Shown here piece after piece: positions 14,822 through 23,668 of a stretch of DNA of 64,000 nt. Both the position numbers and the translations under genes were made by a program. The DNA comes from JAEEJA01 sp036343175 (GTDB lineage Bacteria; Bacillota; Clostridia; Lachnospirales; Lachnospiraceae). Within the stretch, counting starts at the first letter, position 1. Each line of letters begins with the position of its first letter. Under the pieces are notes generated by a model. The model did not search any database, was not told the origin of the DNA, and was given only the letters and a program-made list of their open reading frames with translations. The stretch covers positions 62,001 through 126,000 of the forward strand of contig JAZASR010000002.1 in NCBI GenBank assembly GCA_036343175.1. Direction: 5' to 3'.

Positions 14822-16239
14822 GCGCCACCTCCAAGCAAAGACTTGGCGATCATCTGATCATCAGTCTTAGATATATCATCCGGAACGTTCTGGCCAAATG
14901 TAAGATAAGAAAGAGCCTTGCCGCAAGCCAGCTTAACATTCAGGATATTGCCATATTGGTCGGTCTCATCCAGTTTTGTAAAAATGATGCTGTAGTCGGT
15001 TATTTTTGCATAATCAGCCGCTATCTTAAGCAGATCCTTATACTTTGTAGACGCGCTCATAAGAAGGAATACATCCTTTTCTTCATCAGGGATCTTAGAA
15101 AGAAGATCCTTTATATCTGCCATCTGCTTTTCATTCTTATTGGACCTTCCGGCGGTATCTATAAGGACAACGTCATATTCCTTCAGATCATCCTTAATGC
15201 CATTCAGATCCTCAGTATTATAAATAACAAATAAAGGGATACTTAAGATATTTGCATATGTGCGGAGCTGTTCAACAGCAGCTATCCTGTATGTATCCGC
15301 GGTAACTAAAGCCACCTTCTTCTTCTCTGTAAGCTTAAGTGTAGAAGCAAGCTTTGCTATCGTCGTTGTCTTTCCGACACCTGTAGGACCTATAAAGAAT
15401 ATATATTTTCTGATATTCTCACCGGATATAACATGAGGTGTACCCAGCATAAGAACTATCTTCTGATAGCAGCTTGAAAGCAGGACGTCCAGATGTGCTG
15501 TCGGATCATCCTTTTCTCCCCTTACACTGCTGATTATCTGATCGGCATTTTCCTCAGTAACTTCATTCTCAATGAGTTTCCCATGTATAAGCTCTATATA
15601 TCCGCGGAAGAGCTTTTCTTCATCAGAAGCATTGCCATTCTGTGAAGCTTCTTTAATACGCTTCTTAAGATTTTTCGACTCTTCTTCGACATTAAATGCG
15701 GCATTCTGCTGTATAAGATCATTCAGATCATGGAACTTCTTCTCATATGCCTTTTCCCTGTCAGAGCCAAAGTCCTGAGTACCCTGCACTGATCCCTGTG
15801 AAACGGCCTGTGGTATGCCATTTTCAGGATCCTTCCCGGAACTTATGAATGTATCGCTGTTTTCAGAATTATTTGCTGAAGCTCCCGGATCCTTTACTTT
15901 CTCATCGTCATCATCAAATATTATATCTCCCCTGGCCTTAAGCATCCTGACCTTGTCTATCTGCTGCTGTGCCTTTGAATCCGGTGCAGGAGGGACTTCA
16001 GTCTGCTTTTCGATTGCCTCCTGGATGGCTCTGAAGCCTTCTTCCTTTTTCTCCTCTTCGGGATCTGTATTCTCGTCTATTGCTGCGGTAAGGACTACGT
16101 AAGGCTTGCTGAAGAAGCGTAAAAAACCCTTTTTCCTGACCTGATCGACCTTCATAACTACTGCCTGAGCGCCAAGATCATCCCTGGCAAGCTTCAGCGC
16201 ATCCTCCTCTGTCGACGCGCTATATTTCTTTATAACCAT
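14818..16239 (-). CDS. flhF: Flagellar biosynthesis GTPase FlhF
   Basis: A 473-residue SRP-type GTPase that recruits early flagellar parts to the assembly site. The N-terminal B domain begins MVIKKYSASTEEDALKLA. An acidic, low-complexity linker (about 70-190) follows, then an N domain. The G domain contains GPTGVGKTTTIAKLA, VTADTYRIAAVEQL, IDTAGRS and FTKLDET. The ribosome site AAGGTGG precedes ATG. It lies between flhA and flhG, the standard order. Confidence 0.97.
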   Translation of the reverse strand: MVIKKYSASTEEDALKLARDDLGAQAVVMKVDQVRKKGFLRFFSKPYVVLTAAIDENTDPEEEKKEEGFRAIQEAIEKQTEVPPAPDSKAQQQIDKVRMLKARGDIIFDDDDEKVKDPGASANNSENSDTFISSGKDPENGIPQAVSQGSVQGTQDFGSDREKAYEKKFHDLNDLIQQNAAFNVEEESKNLKKRIKEASQNGNASDEEKLFRGYIELIHGKLIENEVTEENADQIISSVRGEKDDPTAHLDVLLSSCYQKIVLMLGTPHVISGENIRKYIFFIGPTGVGKTTTIAKLASTLKLTEKKKVALVTADTYRIAAVEQLRTYANILSIPLFVIYNTEDLNGIKDDLKEYDVVLIDTAGRSNKNEKQMADIKDLLSKIPDEEKDVFLLMSASTKYKDLLKIAADYAKITDYSIIFTKLDETDQYGNILNVKLACGKALSYLTFGQNVPDDISKTDDQMIAKSLLGGGA

Positions 16240-16296
16240 CTCTTTCCACCTTCTCTATCTGTAATTTCCGGAAATAATCGTAAACCCTTACAGGAC

Positions 16297-18330
16297 TTAT
16301 GCAGTAACCATTCCCACACTTTGAAGCTCTACATCTGATTCTATCTCATTGTAGGATATGACGATCAGGTCCCTGAACTGATCCAGAGTCATTTTCTTAA
16401 AATACATTCTTACTATAGGAGACGTAATGATGATAGGGTTCTTGCCCAGGTCCTCAAGTTTCTGCATCTCTTCTTTAAGAGACGCAAATATATTCTTGGT
16501 CTCCTCCGGATCGAGATTTACATATGCACCGGTATCTGTCTGCTTAACAGAACCCATGATATCCTGCTCGACCTTAGGGTCCAGGGTAACAACACTTGTC
16601 ATCTCATTATCCGGAAAATATTTATTTGAAATAGCTCTTTTAAGCCCGGCGCGGACATATTCGGTAAGAACGTCTGTATCTCTTGTGTTCACGGCATTAT
16701 CTGCCAATGTCTCGAATATTGTAACAAGGTCTCTTATGGAAATATCTTCGCGCAGCAGGTTCTGCAGTACCTTCTGTATCTCACCGACGCTTAAGAGCTT
16801 AGGAGTCAGCTCGGAAATAAGCGTCTGGTTAGTCTCCTGTATATTATTGATAAGATTCTGAACATCCTGACGGGTAAGAAGCTCATCGAGGTGAGACCTG
16901 ATGACCTCTGTGAGATGTGTGGCAATGATAGATGGAGGATCGACAACTGTATAACCCAGTGACTCGGCTCTTTCTCTCTGGCTCTCTGTTATCCATGTGG
17001 CAGGGAGGTGGAATGACGGCTCAAATGTTGGTATACCGGAAATTTCTTCCTCGACATAGCCGGGATTCATAGCCATATAATGATCGAAAAGGATCTCACC
17101 CTCAGCTACAGGCACGCCCTTGATCTTAATGACATATTGATTGGGATTGAGCTGAATATTATCACGGAGTCTGATCATAGGAACTATGACGCCAAGCTCC
17201 AGTACTATCTGACGTCTTATCATAACGACTCTGTCGAGAAGGTCGCCGCCCTGATTGACATCCGCAAGAGGTATGATGCCATAGCCGAACTCAAGCTCAA
17301 TAGGATCTACCTGAAGCAGGGATACAACATTCTCCGGCTTTCTGATCTCCTGGGCAGACTCCTCCTCCGGAGCCGTTTCCTCTTCGACATTCTGCTTCTC
17401 CAGTCTGCTTTCCACCACCCTTCCGGTAATAAGGAAGACAGCTCCATAAAGAAGGCAGATGGCATGGATATATGGTACGAATATGCCAAGGAATACAAGT
17501 ATCAGACCAACTATGTAAAGGACCTTAGGTATGGAGAAAAGCTGCTTTACAAGCACGGAACCAAGGTCAGCATCTGCTGATACCTTTGTGACTATGATAC
17601 CGGTTGAAAGAGATATGAGAAGTGATGGGATCTGTGATACAAGGCCATCACCGATAGTCAGAATAGTGTATGTCTGAATGGCATCATTAACAGCCATTTT
17701 CTGCATGGCAACACCGGAAATGAAACCGCCTATGATATTAATGAATGTGATGATAAGACCGGCGGTAGCATCACCTTTTACGAACTTCGTAGCACCATCC
17801 ATGCTGCCGAAGAATGCTGATTCGTCCTGGATCTTCTTACGTCTCTTCTTTGCCTGTTCATCTGTGATGGCGCCGGTATTCAGATCGGCATCGATAGCCA
17901 TCTGTTTGCCGGGCATGGCATCGAGGGTAAAACGTGCAGTTACTTCCGCAACTCGCTCAGAACCTTTATTGATGACTATGAACTGAATGATGATAAGTAT
18001 TATGAATATGATAATACCTACGACAAGATTACCGCCGCCTACGAAATTGCCGAATGCCTGAACTGTATTTCCCGCATAGCCATGCAGGAGGATATTACGC
18101 GTAGAGCTGACATTCAGGGACATTCTGAACAGGGTAGTTATAAGAAGTATCGTAGGAAAAGAAGAAAGGTCAAGCGCTTCGCTGGAGAATATGGATGTAA
18201 AGAGGATTATCATGGAGATGGATATATTAAAGATCATGAATATATCCAATACATGAGGGTTTACAGGTATGATGAGAAACATAATAGGGATCATGATATA
18301 GAGACCTATATACACGTCTGTCTGTTTCAT
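16297..18330 (-). CDS. flhA: Flagellar export gate protein FlhA
   Basis: A 677-residue inner-membrane protein. The N-terminal half has about eight helices and the FHIPEP-family stretch VAEVTARFTLDAMPGKQMAID. The cytosolic C-terminal half forms the ring that docks export substrates and chaperones (ESLGYTVVDPPSIIATHL). With FlhB and FliPQR it builds the export gate of the basal body. ATG at 18330, 6 nt after AAGGTG, is preferred over a GTG three codons upstream. Confidence 0.97.
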   Translation of the reverse strand: MKQTDVYIGLYIMIPIMFLIIPVNPHVLDIFMIFNISISMIILFTSIFSSEALDLSSFPTILLITTLFRMSLNVSSTRNILLHGYAGNTVQAFGNFVGGGNLVVGIIIFIILIIIQFIVINKGSERVAEVTARFTLDAMPGKQMAIDADLNTGAITDEQAKKRRKKIQDESAFFGSMDGATKFVKGDATAGLIITFINIIGGFISGVAMQKMAVNDAIQTYTILTIGDGLVSQIPSLLISLSTGIIVTKVSADADLGSVLVKQLFSIPKVLYIVGLILVFLGIFVPYIHAICLLYGAVFLITGRVVESRLEKQNVEEETAPEEESAQEIRKPENVVSLLQVDPIELEFGYGIIPLADVNQGGDLLDRVVMIRRQIVLELGVIVPMIRLRDNIQLNPNQYVIKIKGVPVAEGEILFDHYMAMNPGYVEEEISGIPTFEPSFHLPATWITESQRERAESLGYTVVDPPSIIATHLTEVIRSHLDELLTRQDVQNLINNIQETNQTLISELTPKLLSVGEIQKVLQNLLREDISIRDLVTIFETLADNAVNTRDTDVLTEYVRAGLKRAISNKYFPDNEMTSVVTLDPKVEQDIMGSVKQTDTGAYVNLDPEETKNIFASLKEEMQKLEDLGKNPIIITSPIVRMYFKKMTLDQFRDLIVISYNEIESDVELQSVGMVTA

Positions 18331-18445
18331 ACCTTTCACCTTCTTTCTTTTATTAAACCATCATCCGCTGAATTTATACCCTGCGGTATAACAGCCACAT
18401 ATTCTCAACATACAATTATAGTTGAATAAAGCTTCAAGGGCAAGG

Positions 18446-19576
18446 TCATATCTTTCCCTTGACCTGATATACATAAGCGAGGATCTCTGCTACTGCCTTA
18501 TAAAGCTCCGGCGGTATCTCACGGCCTATTTCCACGTTATGATAGAGCATACGGGCAACAGGCTTATTCTCAACTATCTCCACACCTGATTCCCTGGCCT
18601 TTTCCTTTATCTTCTGAGCCAGGTAATCCTCGCCCTTGGCGGTAACTATCGGGGCATCTGATCTTTCTCTGTCATACTTCAATGCAACAGCTATGTGGGT
18701 AGGGTTCGTAATGACCACATCTGCCTCAGGCACTGCATTCATCATACGCCTTCGGGAAGCTTCCTGCATTCTCTGCCTCTGCTGTCCCTTGATAACAGGA
18801 TCTCCTTCAGTATTCTTGTACTCTTCCTTGATCTCCTGCTTTGACATCTTGAGGTCTTCCTTGTACTTCCATTTCTGGAATATAAAGTCCGCCGCAGCTA
18901 TGACGCAGAACCATAAAGCGATCCTTAAACCGACACTTACTATCATATCTCCGATGAAAGCAAGAGCTTCAGGTATAGTCAGGGCATATATGTGCTCTAT
19001 CTCAACAAGCTTATCCTTAATATAGCTGTAGATGACTATGCCGAGTATCAGGACTTTAAGAGTAGACTTTGCAACATCCATCAGCTTCTGCAGGGAGAAG
19101 AACCTCTTGAATCCTGACAGGGGGCTGATCTTATTGAGCTTAGGCTTAAGGGGCTCATAGCTTATGTTTATACGCACCTGCATAAACATAGATATCAAAA
19201 CCACCAGATATATTACGAGAAGATATGGAGCTGCGATCCTAAGCACATCCAATATGCCTTCATTAATGAGGTCTGCCGCTCTCTGATAGTTAAAATCGTC
19301 ATGAATAAAGCTATTGATCGAATTTATGACCTTATGGAACTCTTCCATAAAGCCGTTTCCGGTAATTCCCACCAGTATCTTCAGCAGAACGAAAAATACA
19401 AGTATGGATACAGCCGAAGGCACATCCACACTCTTGGCTACATTACCCTTTTTCTTGGCATCTTCTATCTTCTTGGGAGTGGCAGGCTCAGTCCTCTCAC
19501 CGCCCATACCTTCCTTGGCGAAGAGCTGAAGATCCATAGGCATAAAATAATAATCGCTATGAATCGAATTATTCAT
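18446..19576 (-). CDS. flhB: Flagellar export switch protein FlhB
   Basis: About 376 residues, with a short N-terminal tail, four membrane helices and a cytosolic domain with the self-cleavage motif NPTHIAVALKY that switches export from hook to filament proteins. The N-terminus contains FMPMDLQLFAKEG and ERTEPATPKKIEDAKKKG, typical of FlhB. I chose ATG at 19576 (MNNSIHSDYYF). The frame also opens at TTG 19600, and MPMDLQ is a further option without its own ribosome site. Confidence 0.95.
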   Translation of the reverse strand: MNNSIHSDYYFMPMDLQLFAKEGMGGERTEPATPKKIEDAKKKGNVAKSVDVPSAVSILVFFVLLKILVGITGNGFMEEFHKVINSINSFIHDDFNYQRAADLINEGILDVLRIAAPYLLVIYLVVLISMFMQVRINISYEPLKPKLNKISPLSGFKRFFSLQKLMDVAKSTLKVLILGIVIYSYIKDKLVEIEHIYALTIPEALAFIGDMIVSVGLRIALWFCVIAAADFIFQKWKYKEDLKMSKQEIKEEYKNTEGDPVIKGQQRQRMQEASRRRMMNAVPEADVVITNPTHIAVALKYDRERSDAPIVTAKGEDYLAQKIKEKARESGVEIVENKPVARMLYHNVEIGREIPPELYKAVAEILAYVYQVKGKI

Positions 19577-19642
19577 GTATACGGATCTGCCACCTTTCAA
19601 ATCTGATTTTCCATAAGCTGATCGATCAAAGAAGCTTAAAGC

Positions 19643-20416
19643 TCATCCCCCTGACATAAATGTAATGAACTGATCAGTCAGATCACGCATCTCACTGAAC
19701 AGGAACTCTGAAAGACCGGTAAGGCTTCCCATCATGACATAAAAGAGGAAAAGACCTACGAATATCTTCATCTGCATACCTATTACAAACATGTTCATCT
19801 GAGGCGCTACCTTGGCAAGGATACCAAGGACTACATTGGTAAGAAGAGTACATGCAAATATCGGAAGTATGAGCCTGAAGCCTATCAGGAAATAATCAAG
19901 CATGTACTGACCATATATCTTATAGATGCTCCCCGTTATATGAGCCCCGCCTATAGGAATGAGCTCATAAGATCTTATCAATGTCTTTATCACATAGTAA
20001 TGCATATCTGTCACGAGGAATGTAAGCGTATATATAGCTGAAAGCAGTGTCGATGAAATAGTTGTCTGTACCTGCGATACAGGATCCATCTCCATGGCCA
20101 TGGCAAAGCCTATTTCCATGTCGAGCATATTTCCGGCGAATGTAAGTATATACATGCAAAACTGAGTTCCCATTCCTATCAGAAGCCCAGTTATCGCCTC
20201 TTTGGCAACGAGCAGTCCGAACCCTAAGACTCCCTGATATTCAAGCGTATGGACACCATACATATTCAGTGTGATAATAGTTAAAAAAACGGATATTGCA
20301 AACTTTACATTCCTTGGCACATTCATATTGCCAAAAACAGGCACGACTGCTACTATCATGCTTATCCTTACGAGCATGACCAGCATATATTCAAGATATT
20401 CCACAGTAAAACTCAT
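19643..20416 (-). CDS. fliR: Flagellar export gate protein FliR
   Basis: A 257-residue protein with about six membrane helices, starting MSFTVEYLEYMLVMLVRISMI. FliR caps the FliP5Q4R1 export gate complex. The segment NVPRNVKFAISVFLT and the GLLIGMGTQF stretch match the family. It sits between fliQ and flhB as usual. AGGA lies 9 nt before ATG. Confidence 0.95.
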   Translation of the reverse strand: MSFTVEYLEYMLVMLVRISMIVAVVPVFGNMNVPRNVKFAISVFLTIITLNMYGVHTLEYQGVLGFGLLVAKEAITGLLIGMGTQFCMYILTFAGNMLDMEIGFAMAMEMDPVSQVQTTISSTLLSAIYTLTFLVTDMHYYVIKTLIRSYELIPIGGAHITGSIYKIYGQYMLDYFLIGFRLILPIFACTLLTNVVLGILAKVAPQMNMFVIGMQMKIFVGLFLFYVMMGSLTGLSEFLFSEMRDLTDQFITFMSGG

Positions 20417-20498
20417 CTCAAATGATCCTGTCCTTCGCTTATTACTTATGCTTCACTAAGGAAGTTTACTTAAAAAACTCATGCAGAATCTGTTTCCG

Positions 20499-20774
20499 CT
20501 ATCTTACGTTAATATATTGAGGTATTGCAAGCATCAGATTCTCGAAAAAGCCGACCTGCTCCTTGAGCATCCACGAGCCGGTTATTACAAGCATTACCAT
20601 AATTGCGATGAACTTGGGAAGAAATGACAATGTCTGCTCCTGAAGTGAGGTTATGGTCTGGAATAAGGTTATCAAAAGACCGACTATCAGTGAGACCAGA
20701 AGCACCGGCGCTGATACTTTGACGATCACCCATACTGTTTCACGGGCTATGGCAACAATCGTAGCTTCGTTCAT
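20499..20774 (-). CDS. fliQ: Flagellar export gate protein FliQ
   Basis: A 91-residue protein with two membrane helices (about 16-38 and 52-72) and the conserved segment LIVGLLITLFQTITSLQEQTLSF. The length is normal. Four copies join FliP and FliR in the export gate. A strong GGAAG ribosome site precedes ATG. Confidence 0.95.
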   Translation of the reverse strand: MNEATIVAIARETVWVIVKVSAPVLLVSLIVGLLITLFQTITSLQEQTLSFLPKFIAIMVMLVITGSWMLKEQVGFFENLMLAIPQYINVR

Positions 20775-20853
20775 ATACTTCCTTTCTGTCCATCTTAACA
20801 GGACTTTATATCACTGATCAAAATATACAAAAGCAGCATAAAGGCCTTTATAC

Positions 20854-21786
20854 TCAATTAAAAGAATTGACCAGCTGACCGATCACAAGATTCCAGCCAT
20901 CAGCAAGCACAAAGAGAAGGAGCTTGAATGGCAGGGAAATAGTTGTAGGCGGAAGCATCATCATACCCATTGACATAAGTGTTGATGATACTACCATGTC
21001 GACGACAATAAACGGCAGATATATTAAAAAGCCTATGATAAATGCCGTTCTCAGCTCACTTATCATAAAGGCAGGTATGATCGTTGTTATAGGGATCTCA
21101 TCAAGAGATTTGTAAGTTCCATCGGAGGATGTTGAATTCTCTGATGAAGAAGAGCCAAATGCATCTGAGGACGCGCCGCCTTCTTTTCCCATATCACGCA
21201 TTGATTTTGTCTTAATGTCCATGAACATTTTAAGATCCTTGTCACGGGTCTGGGCAAGCATAAAAGTCCTGAGCGGCTTTACGCCGGCATCTATTGCTTC
21301 TTTCTGCGACAGCTGCCCCGCTTCATACGGCTGGACTGCAGTAGTATTAATCTCATTGAATACAGGTGACATTACAGCAAATGTTATGAATAATGCAAGA
21401 GCAATGATGACCTGATTAGGAGGGGTAGTCTGGGTACCCAGGGCTGTTCTTAAGAAATGCAGTACCACCACTACCCTTACGAAGGATGTGACCATTATGA
21501 GAATAGATGGCGCAAGGGCAAGTATGGTCAGGAGCAGAAGTATCTTAAGAGTTGCCTCAAGATTCACAGATCCGAGGTCCGATGTGATATTAAGGTTGAA
21601 ATTATCATTAGGGTCATTTGCAATATTGAAATCGCCATCACCCGTAACATCATTGCCATTGTCGGTAATACGGCTGTTATTGCCGACAGCATAGGAAATA
21701 ACAGGCGGCTTTGCTGAACAGCAAAGAAATGCAAATGAAAAAATTAATAAAGATATGCACAGATATCTTTTAAATCTGGAACTCAT
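20854..21786 (-). CDS. fliP: Flagellar export gate protein FliP with extra loop
   Basis: A 310-residue protein with a cleavable-type signal (residues 5-25) and the conserved core (TSFVRVVVVLHFLRTALGTQ, FMISELRTAFIIGFLIYLPF, MGMMMLPP). FliP is the main subunit of the export channel and is usually about 250 residues. Here about 50 Asn/Asp-rich residues lie after the signal, and a Ser-rich insert (about 196-227, GGASSDAFGSSSSENSTSS) lies in the loop before FMISELRTAF. The insert seems low in structure and is unlikely to change the core fold. Confidence 0.95.
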   Translation of the reverse strand: MSSRFKRYLCISLLIFSFAFLCCSAKPPVISYAVGNNSRITDNGNDVTGDGDFNIANDPNDNFNLNITSDLGSVNLEATLKILLLLTILALAPSILIMVTSFVRVVVVLHFLRTALGTQTTPPNQVIIALALFITFAVMSPVFNEINTTAVQPYEAGQLSQKEAIDAGVKPLRTFMLAQTRDKDLKMFMDIKTKSMRDMGKEGGASSDAFGSSSSENSTSSDGTYKSLDEIPITTIIPAFMISELRTAFIIGFLIYLPFIVVDMVVSSTLMSMGMMMLPPTTISLPFKLLLFVLADGWNLVIGQLVNSFN

Positions 21787-21832
21787 GTATCCTCTTCCTT
21801 ATCATATATTTAATACATCACTGAAACTGTTA

Positions 21833-22342
21833 TTATTCCTGATCATGGCCGTCATGCTTATTATCATCCTGAATATTATCATCATGCCCATAATATTCAA
21901 GCTTATTATCATGCCCATTATAGTTATGCTTATTGTTATCATGCCCGTTAAAGTCATGCATATCGTCATCATCCATATGGTCATGAGATCTGTGAAAATA
22001 CTTTCCCGCTTCCTTCATAAAGGCTTCTTTAAATGTAATATTCCCTGCCTCGGAGGCTTTAGGATCCTCAGGAAGAAAAATATCATCAGAAGAGACCTCT
22101 GTCAGATACTCTATCCTGTCCTTTGTGGCAGAGAGAAGATAATATCTGTTCCCGACCTTTACGATCATAATGTCTCGTCCGGGTCCACAGGACAAAGTCT
22201 CTATGACTTTCATATTCCTGCTGTGCGACCTGATAAGTCCGCTTCCTGCGTACCATTTTGTAACATAGTGGGCAGCAAAAAGTATCGCCACCATAAGGAC
22301 TAAAAGCCCCAGTAAAGACAATAAGCCGGATGCTGTCGACAT
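21833..22342 (-). CDS. fliO: FliO-like protein with His/Asp-rich tail
   Basis: About 169 residues from ATG at 22342 (MSTASGLL), chosen because GGAG lies 5 nt upstream; an earlier ATG at 22369 is also open. One membrane helix (LLSLLGLLVLMVAILFAAHYV) is followed by the FliO domain (IETLSCGPGRDIMIVKVGNRYYLL). FliO helps assemble the FliP ring. The last 50 or so residues are very unusual: ten His and many Asp/Asn, in nine-residue repeats around NGHDN, encoded by roughly 27-bp DNA repeats. The tail could bind metal ions or simply be repeat expansion. Confidence 0.85.
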   Translation of the reverse strand: MSTASGLLSLLGLLVLMVAILFAAHYVTKWYAGSGLIRSHSRNMKVIETLSCGPGRDIMIVKVGNRYYLLSATKDRIEYLTEVSSDDIFLPEDPKASEAGNITFKEAFMKEAGKYFHRSHDHMDDDDMHDFNGHDNNKHNYNGHDNKLEYYGHDDNIQDDNKHDGHDQE

Positions 22343-22406
22343 ATTATCTCCTGCTAATAACAATAACATATCAAAACCCCCGGCTATGATCTGCTTCTTA
22401 ATAAAT

Positions 22407-22465
22407 AGATCTTTATTATCTGAATATAAATAGATATTTAATATCTGAACAGATCTTTATTATCT
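22407..22465. repeat. Three 15-bp AGAT...ATCT dyads before fliO
   Basis: AGATCTTTATTATCT occurs at 22407-22421 and again, identical, at 22451-22465, with the related palindrome AGATATTTAATATCT at 22432-22446 between them. They lie after the fliY terminator and before fliO, in the place of an operator or promoter region. Confidence 0.6.
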
Positions 22466-22467
22466 TC

Positions 22468-22492
22468 AAAAAAGCCTCTTTCGAGGCTTTTT
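22468..22492. terminator. Hairpin terminator between fliY and fliO
   Basis: Stem AAAAAGCCTC/GAGGCTTTTT with a TTTC loop, ending in Ts on both strands. It lies inside the flagellar cluster, just after fliY on the coding strand. Confidence 0.8.
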
Positions 22493-22521
22493 AAAAAGCA
22501 TATATGATGCTGATCTTTATA

Positions 22522-23664
22522 TTACAGTTTATCCTTTGTGATCTCTGTGATCCTGATACCAAAGTTCTCTTCTATTACTACGACCTCTCCTCTTGCAACA
22601 TATTTGCCGTTTACAAGAACATCCACCGGTTCACCGGCAAGTTTATTGAGTTCTATGATGGTACCCGGAGCAAAATCAAGGATCTCCTTTATCGACTTGC
22701 TTGCACGTCCCAGCTCTACTGTAACTTCAAGAGGCACGTCCATGATGAGGTCGATGTTCTGCTGCTGGAGAGCAGGACTGATACCGGTCCCGAATGGCTG
22801 AAATTCTACAGGAGCTACGTTTACATTCTGTACCGGCGGAGCTGCCATCTGCATCTGAGGCATAGGGGCAGGCTGCGGAACAGGCTGGGGTGCAGGTGCC
22901 GGCTGCGGTGCCGGCGCTGGCTGAGGCGCAGGCTGTGGTGTCGGAGCGCTCTGTGGTGCAGGCGCCGGTTCAGGACTGCCATTGCTTCCCATAAATTTAT
23001 CAACGAGTTCCTGAGCAAACTCTATAGGGTAGAGCTGCATGATATCAGAATCTACCAGGTCACCGATCTTCATGTTGAAGTTTACCTGAGCGACGTCATT
23101 CTTAAGGAAATCATTGAGATCACTGTCATCAACAACTTCATTAAGATCGACCAGACTCGCCTTCGGCGGTGTGATATCGATAGCACGATCTAGCATGGAT
23201 GAAAGCGATGTCGCTGCAGAGCCCATCATCTGGTTCATGGCTTCCGAAATAGCACTTAAGTGAAGCTCAGAAAGCTCACCATCAGTGTTTGTTCCGTCTC
23301 CTCCCATCATAAGGTCTGTTATGACCTTAACATCGTGCTCTTTCAGGACAAGGACATTCTTGCCCTTGATGCCCTTCTGATAAGATATATGAATGAATAC
23401 ACACGGCTTATCAAACTGTCTGGAAATTGAATCAATGTTTACTATGGAAACCGTAGGCGTCGTGATCATTACTTTATTATTGAGCAATGTAGACAGGGTC
23501 GTTGCTGCTGTTCCCATGCAGATATTGGCGATCTCTCCTATGACATCCTTTTCATCGTTGGAAAGCTGTTTTGAGTCTGGTGCGCTATCCTTGTCGCCAC
23601 CGGCTGACGAATTCGCTGCAGCTGTAAGTGCATCGATTTCTTCCTGTGATAGTAAACCGTCCAT
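22522..23664 (-). CDS. fliY: Flagellar switch protein FliY (CheC-FliN fusion)
   Basis: A 380-residue protein. An N-terminal LLSQEEIDAL motif can bind CheY. Next is a CheC-like phosphatase domain with two active-site motifs (Glu44/Asn47 in GEIAN and Glu141/Asn144 in EAMN), then a Pro/Gln/Ala linker (231-275), then a FliN domain (about 305-378). FliY forms part of the C-ring and removes phosphate from CheY-P. Both phosphatase sites look intact. The linker repeats (PAPQ) are longer than I would expect. It follows fliM by 4 bp. Confidence 0.96.
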   Translation of the reverse strand: MDGLLSQEEIDALTAAANSSAGGDKDSAPDSKQLSNDEKDVIGEIANICMGTAATTLSTLLNNKVMITTPTVSIVNIDSISRQFDKPCVFIHISYQKGIKGKNVLVLKEHDVKVITDLMMGGDGTNTDGELSELHLSAISEAMNQMMGSAATSLSSMLDRAIDITPPKASLVDLNEVVDDSDLNDFLKNDVAQVNFNMKIGDLVDSDIMQLYPIEFAQELVDKFMGSNGSPEPAPAPQSAPTPQPAPQPAPAPQPAPAPQPVPQPAPMPQMQMAAPPVQNVNVAPVEFQPFGTGISPALQQQNIDLIMDVPLEVTVELGRASKSIKEILDFAPGTIIELNKLAGEPVDVLVNGKYVARGEVVVIEENFGIRITEITKDKL

Positions 23665-23668
23665 AAAG

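Noticed and set aside
17080..17580. A 166-codon plus-strand open frame
   Set aside because: It lies wholly opposite flhA, whose protein is complete and typical.
22504..23193. A long plus-strand frame with Arg/Leu repeats
   Set aside because: It is the reverse reading of the Pro/Gln linker of FliY.
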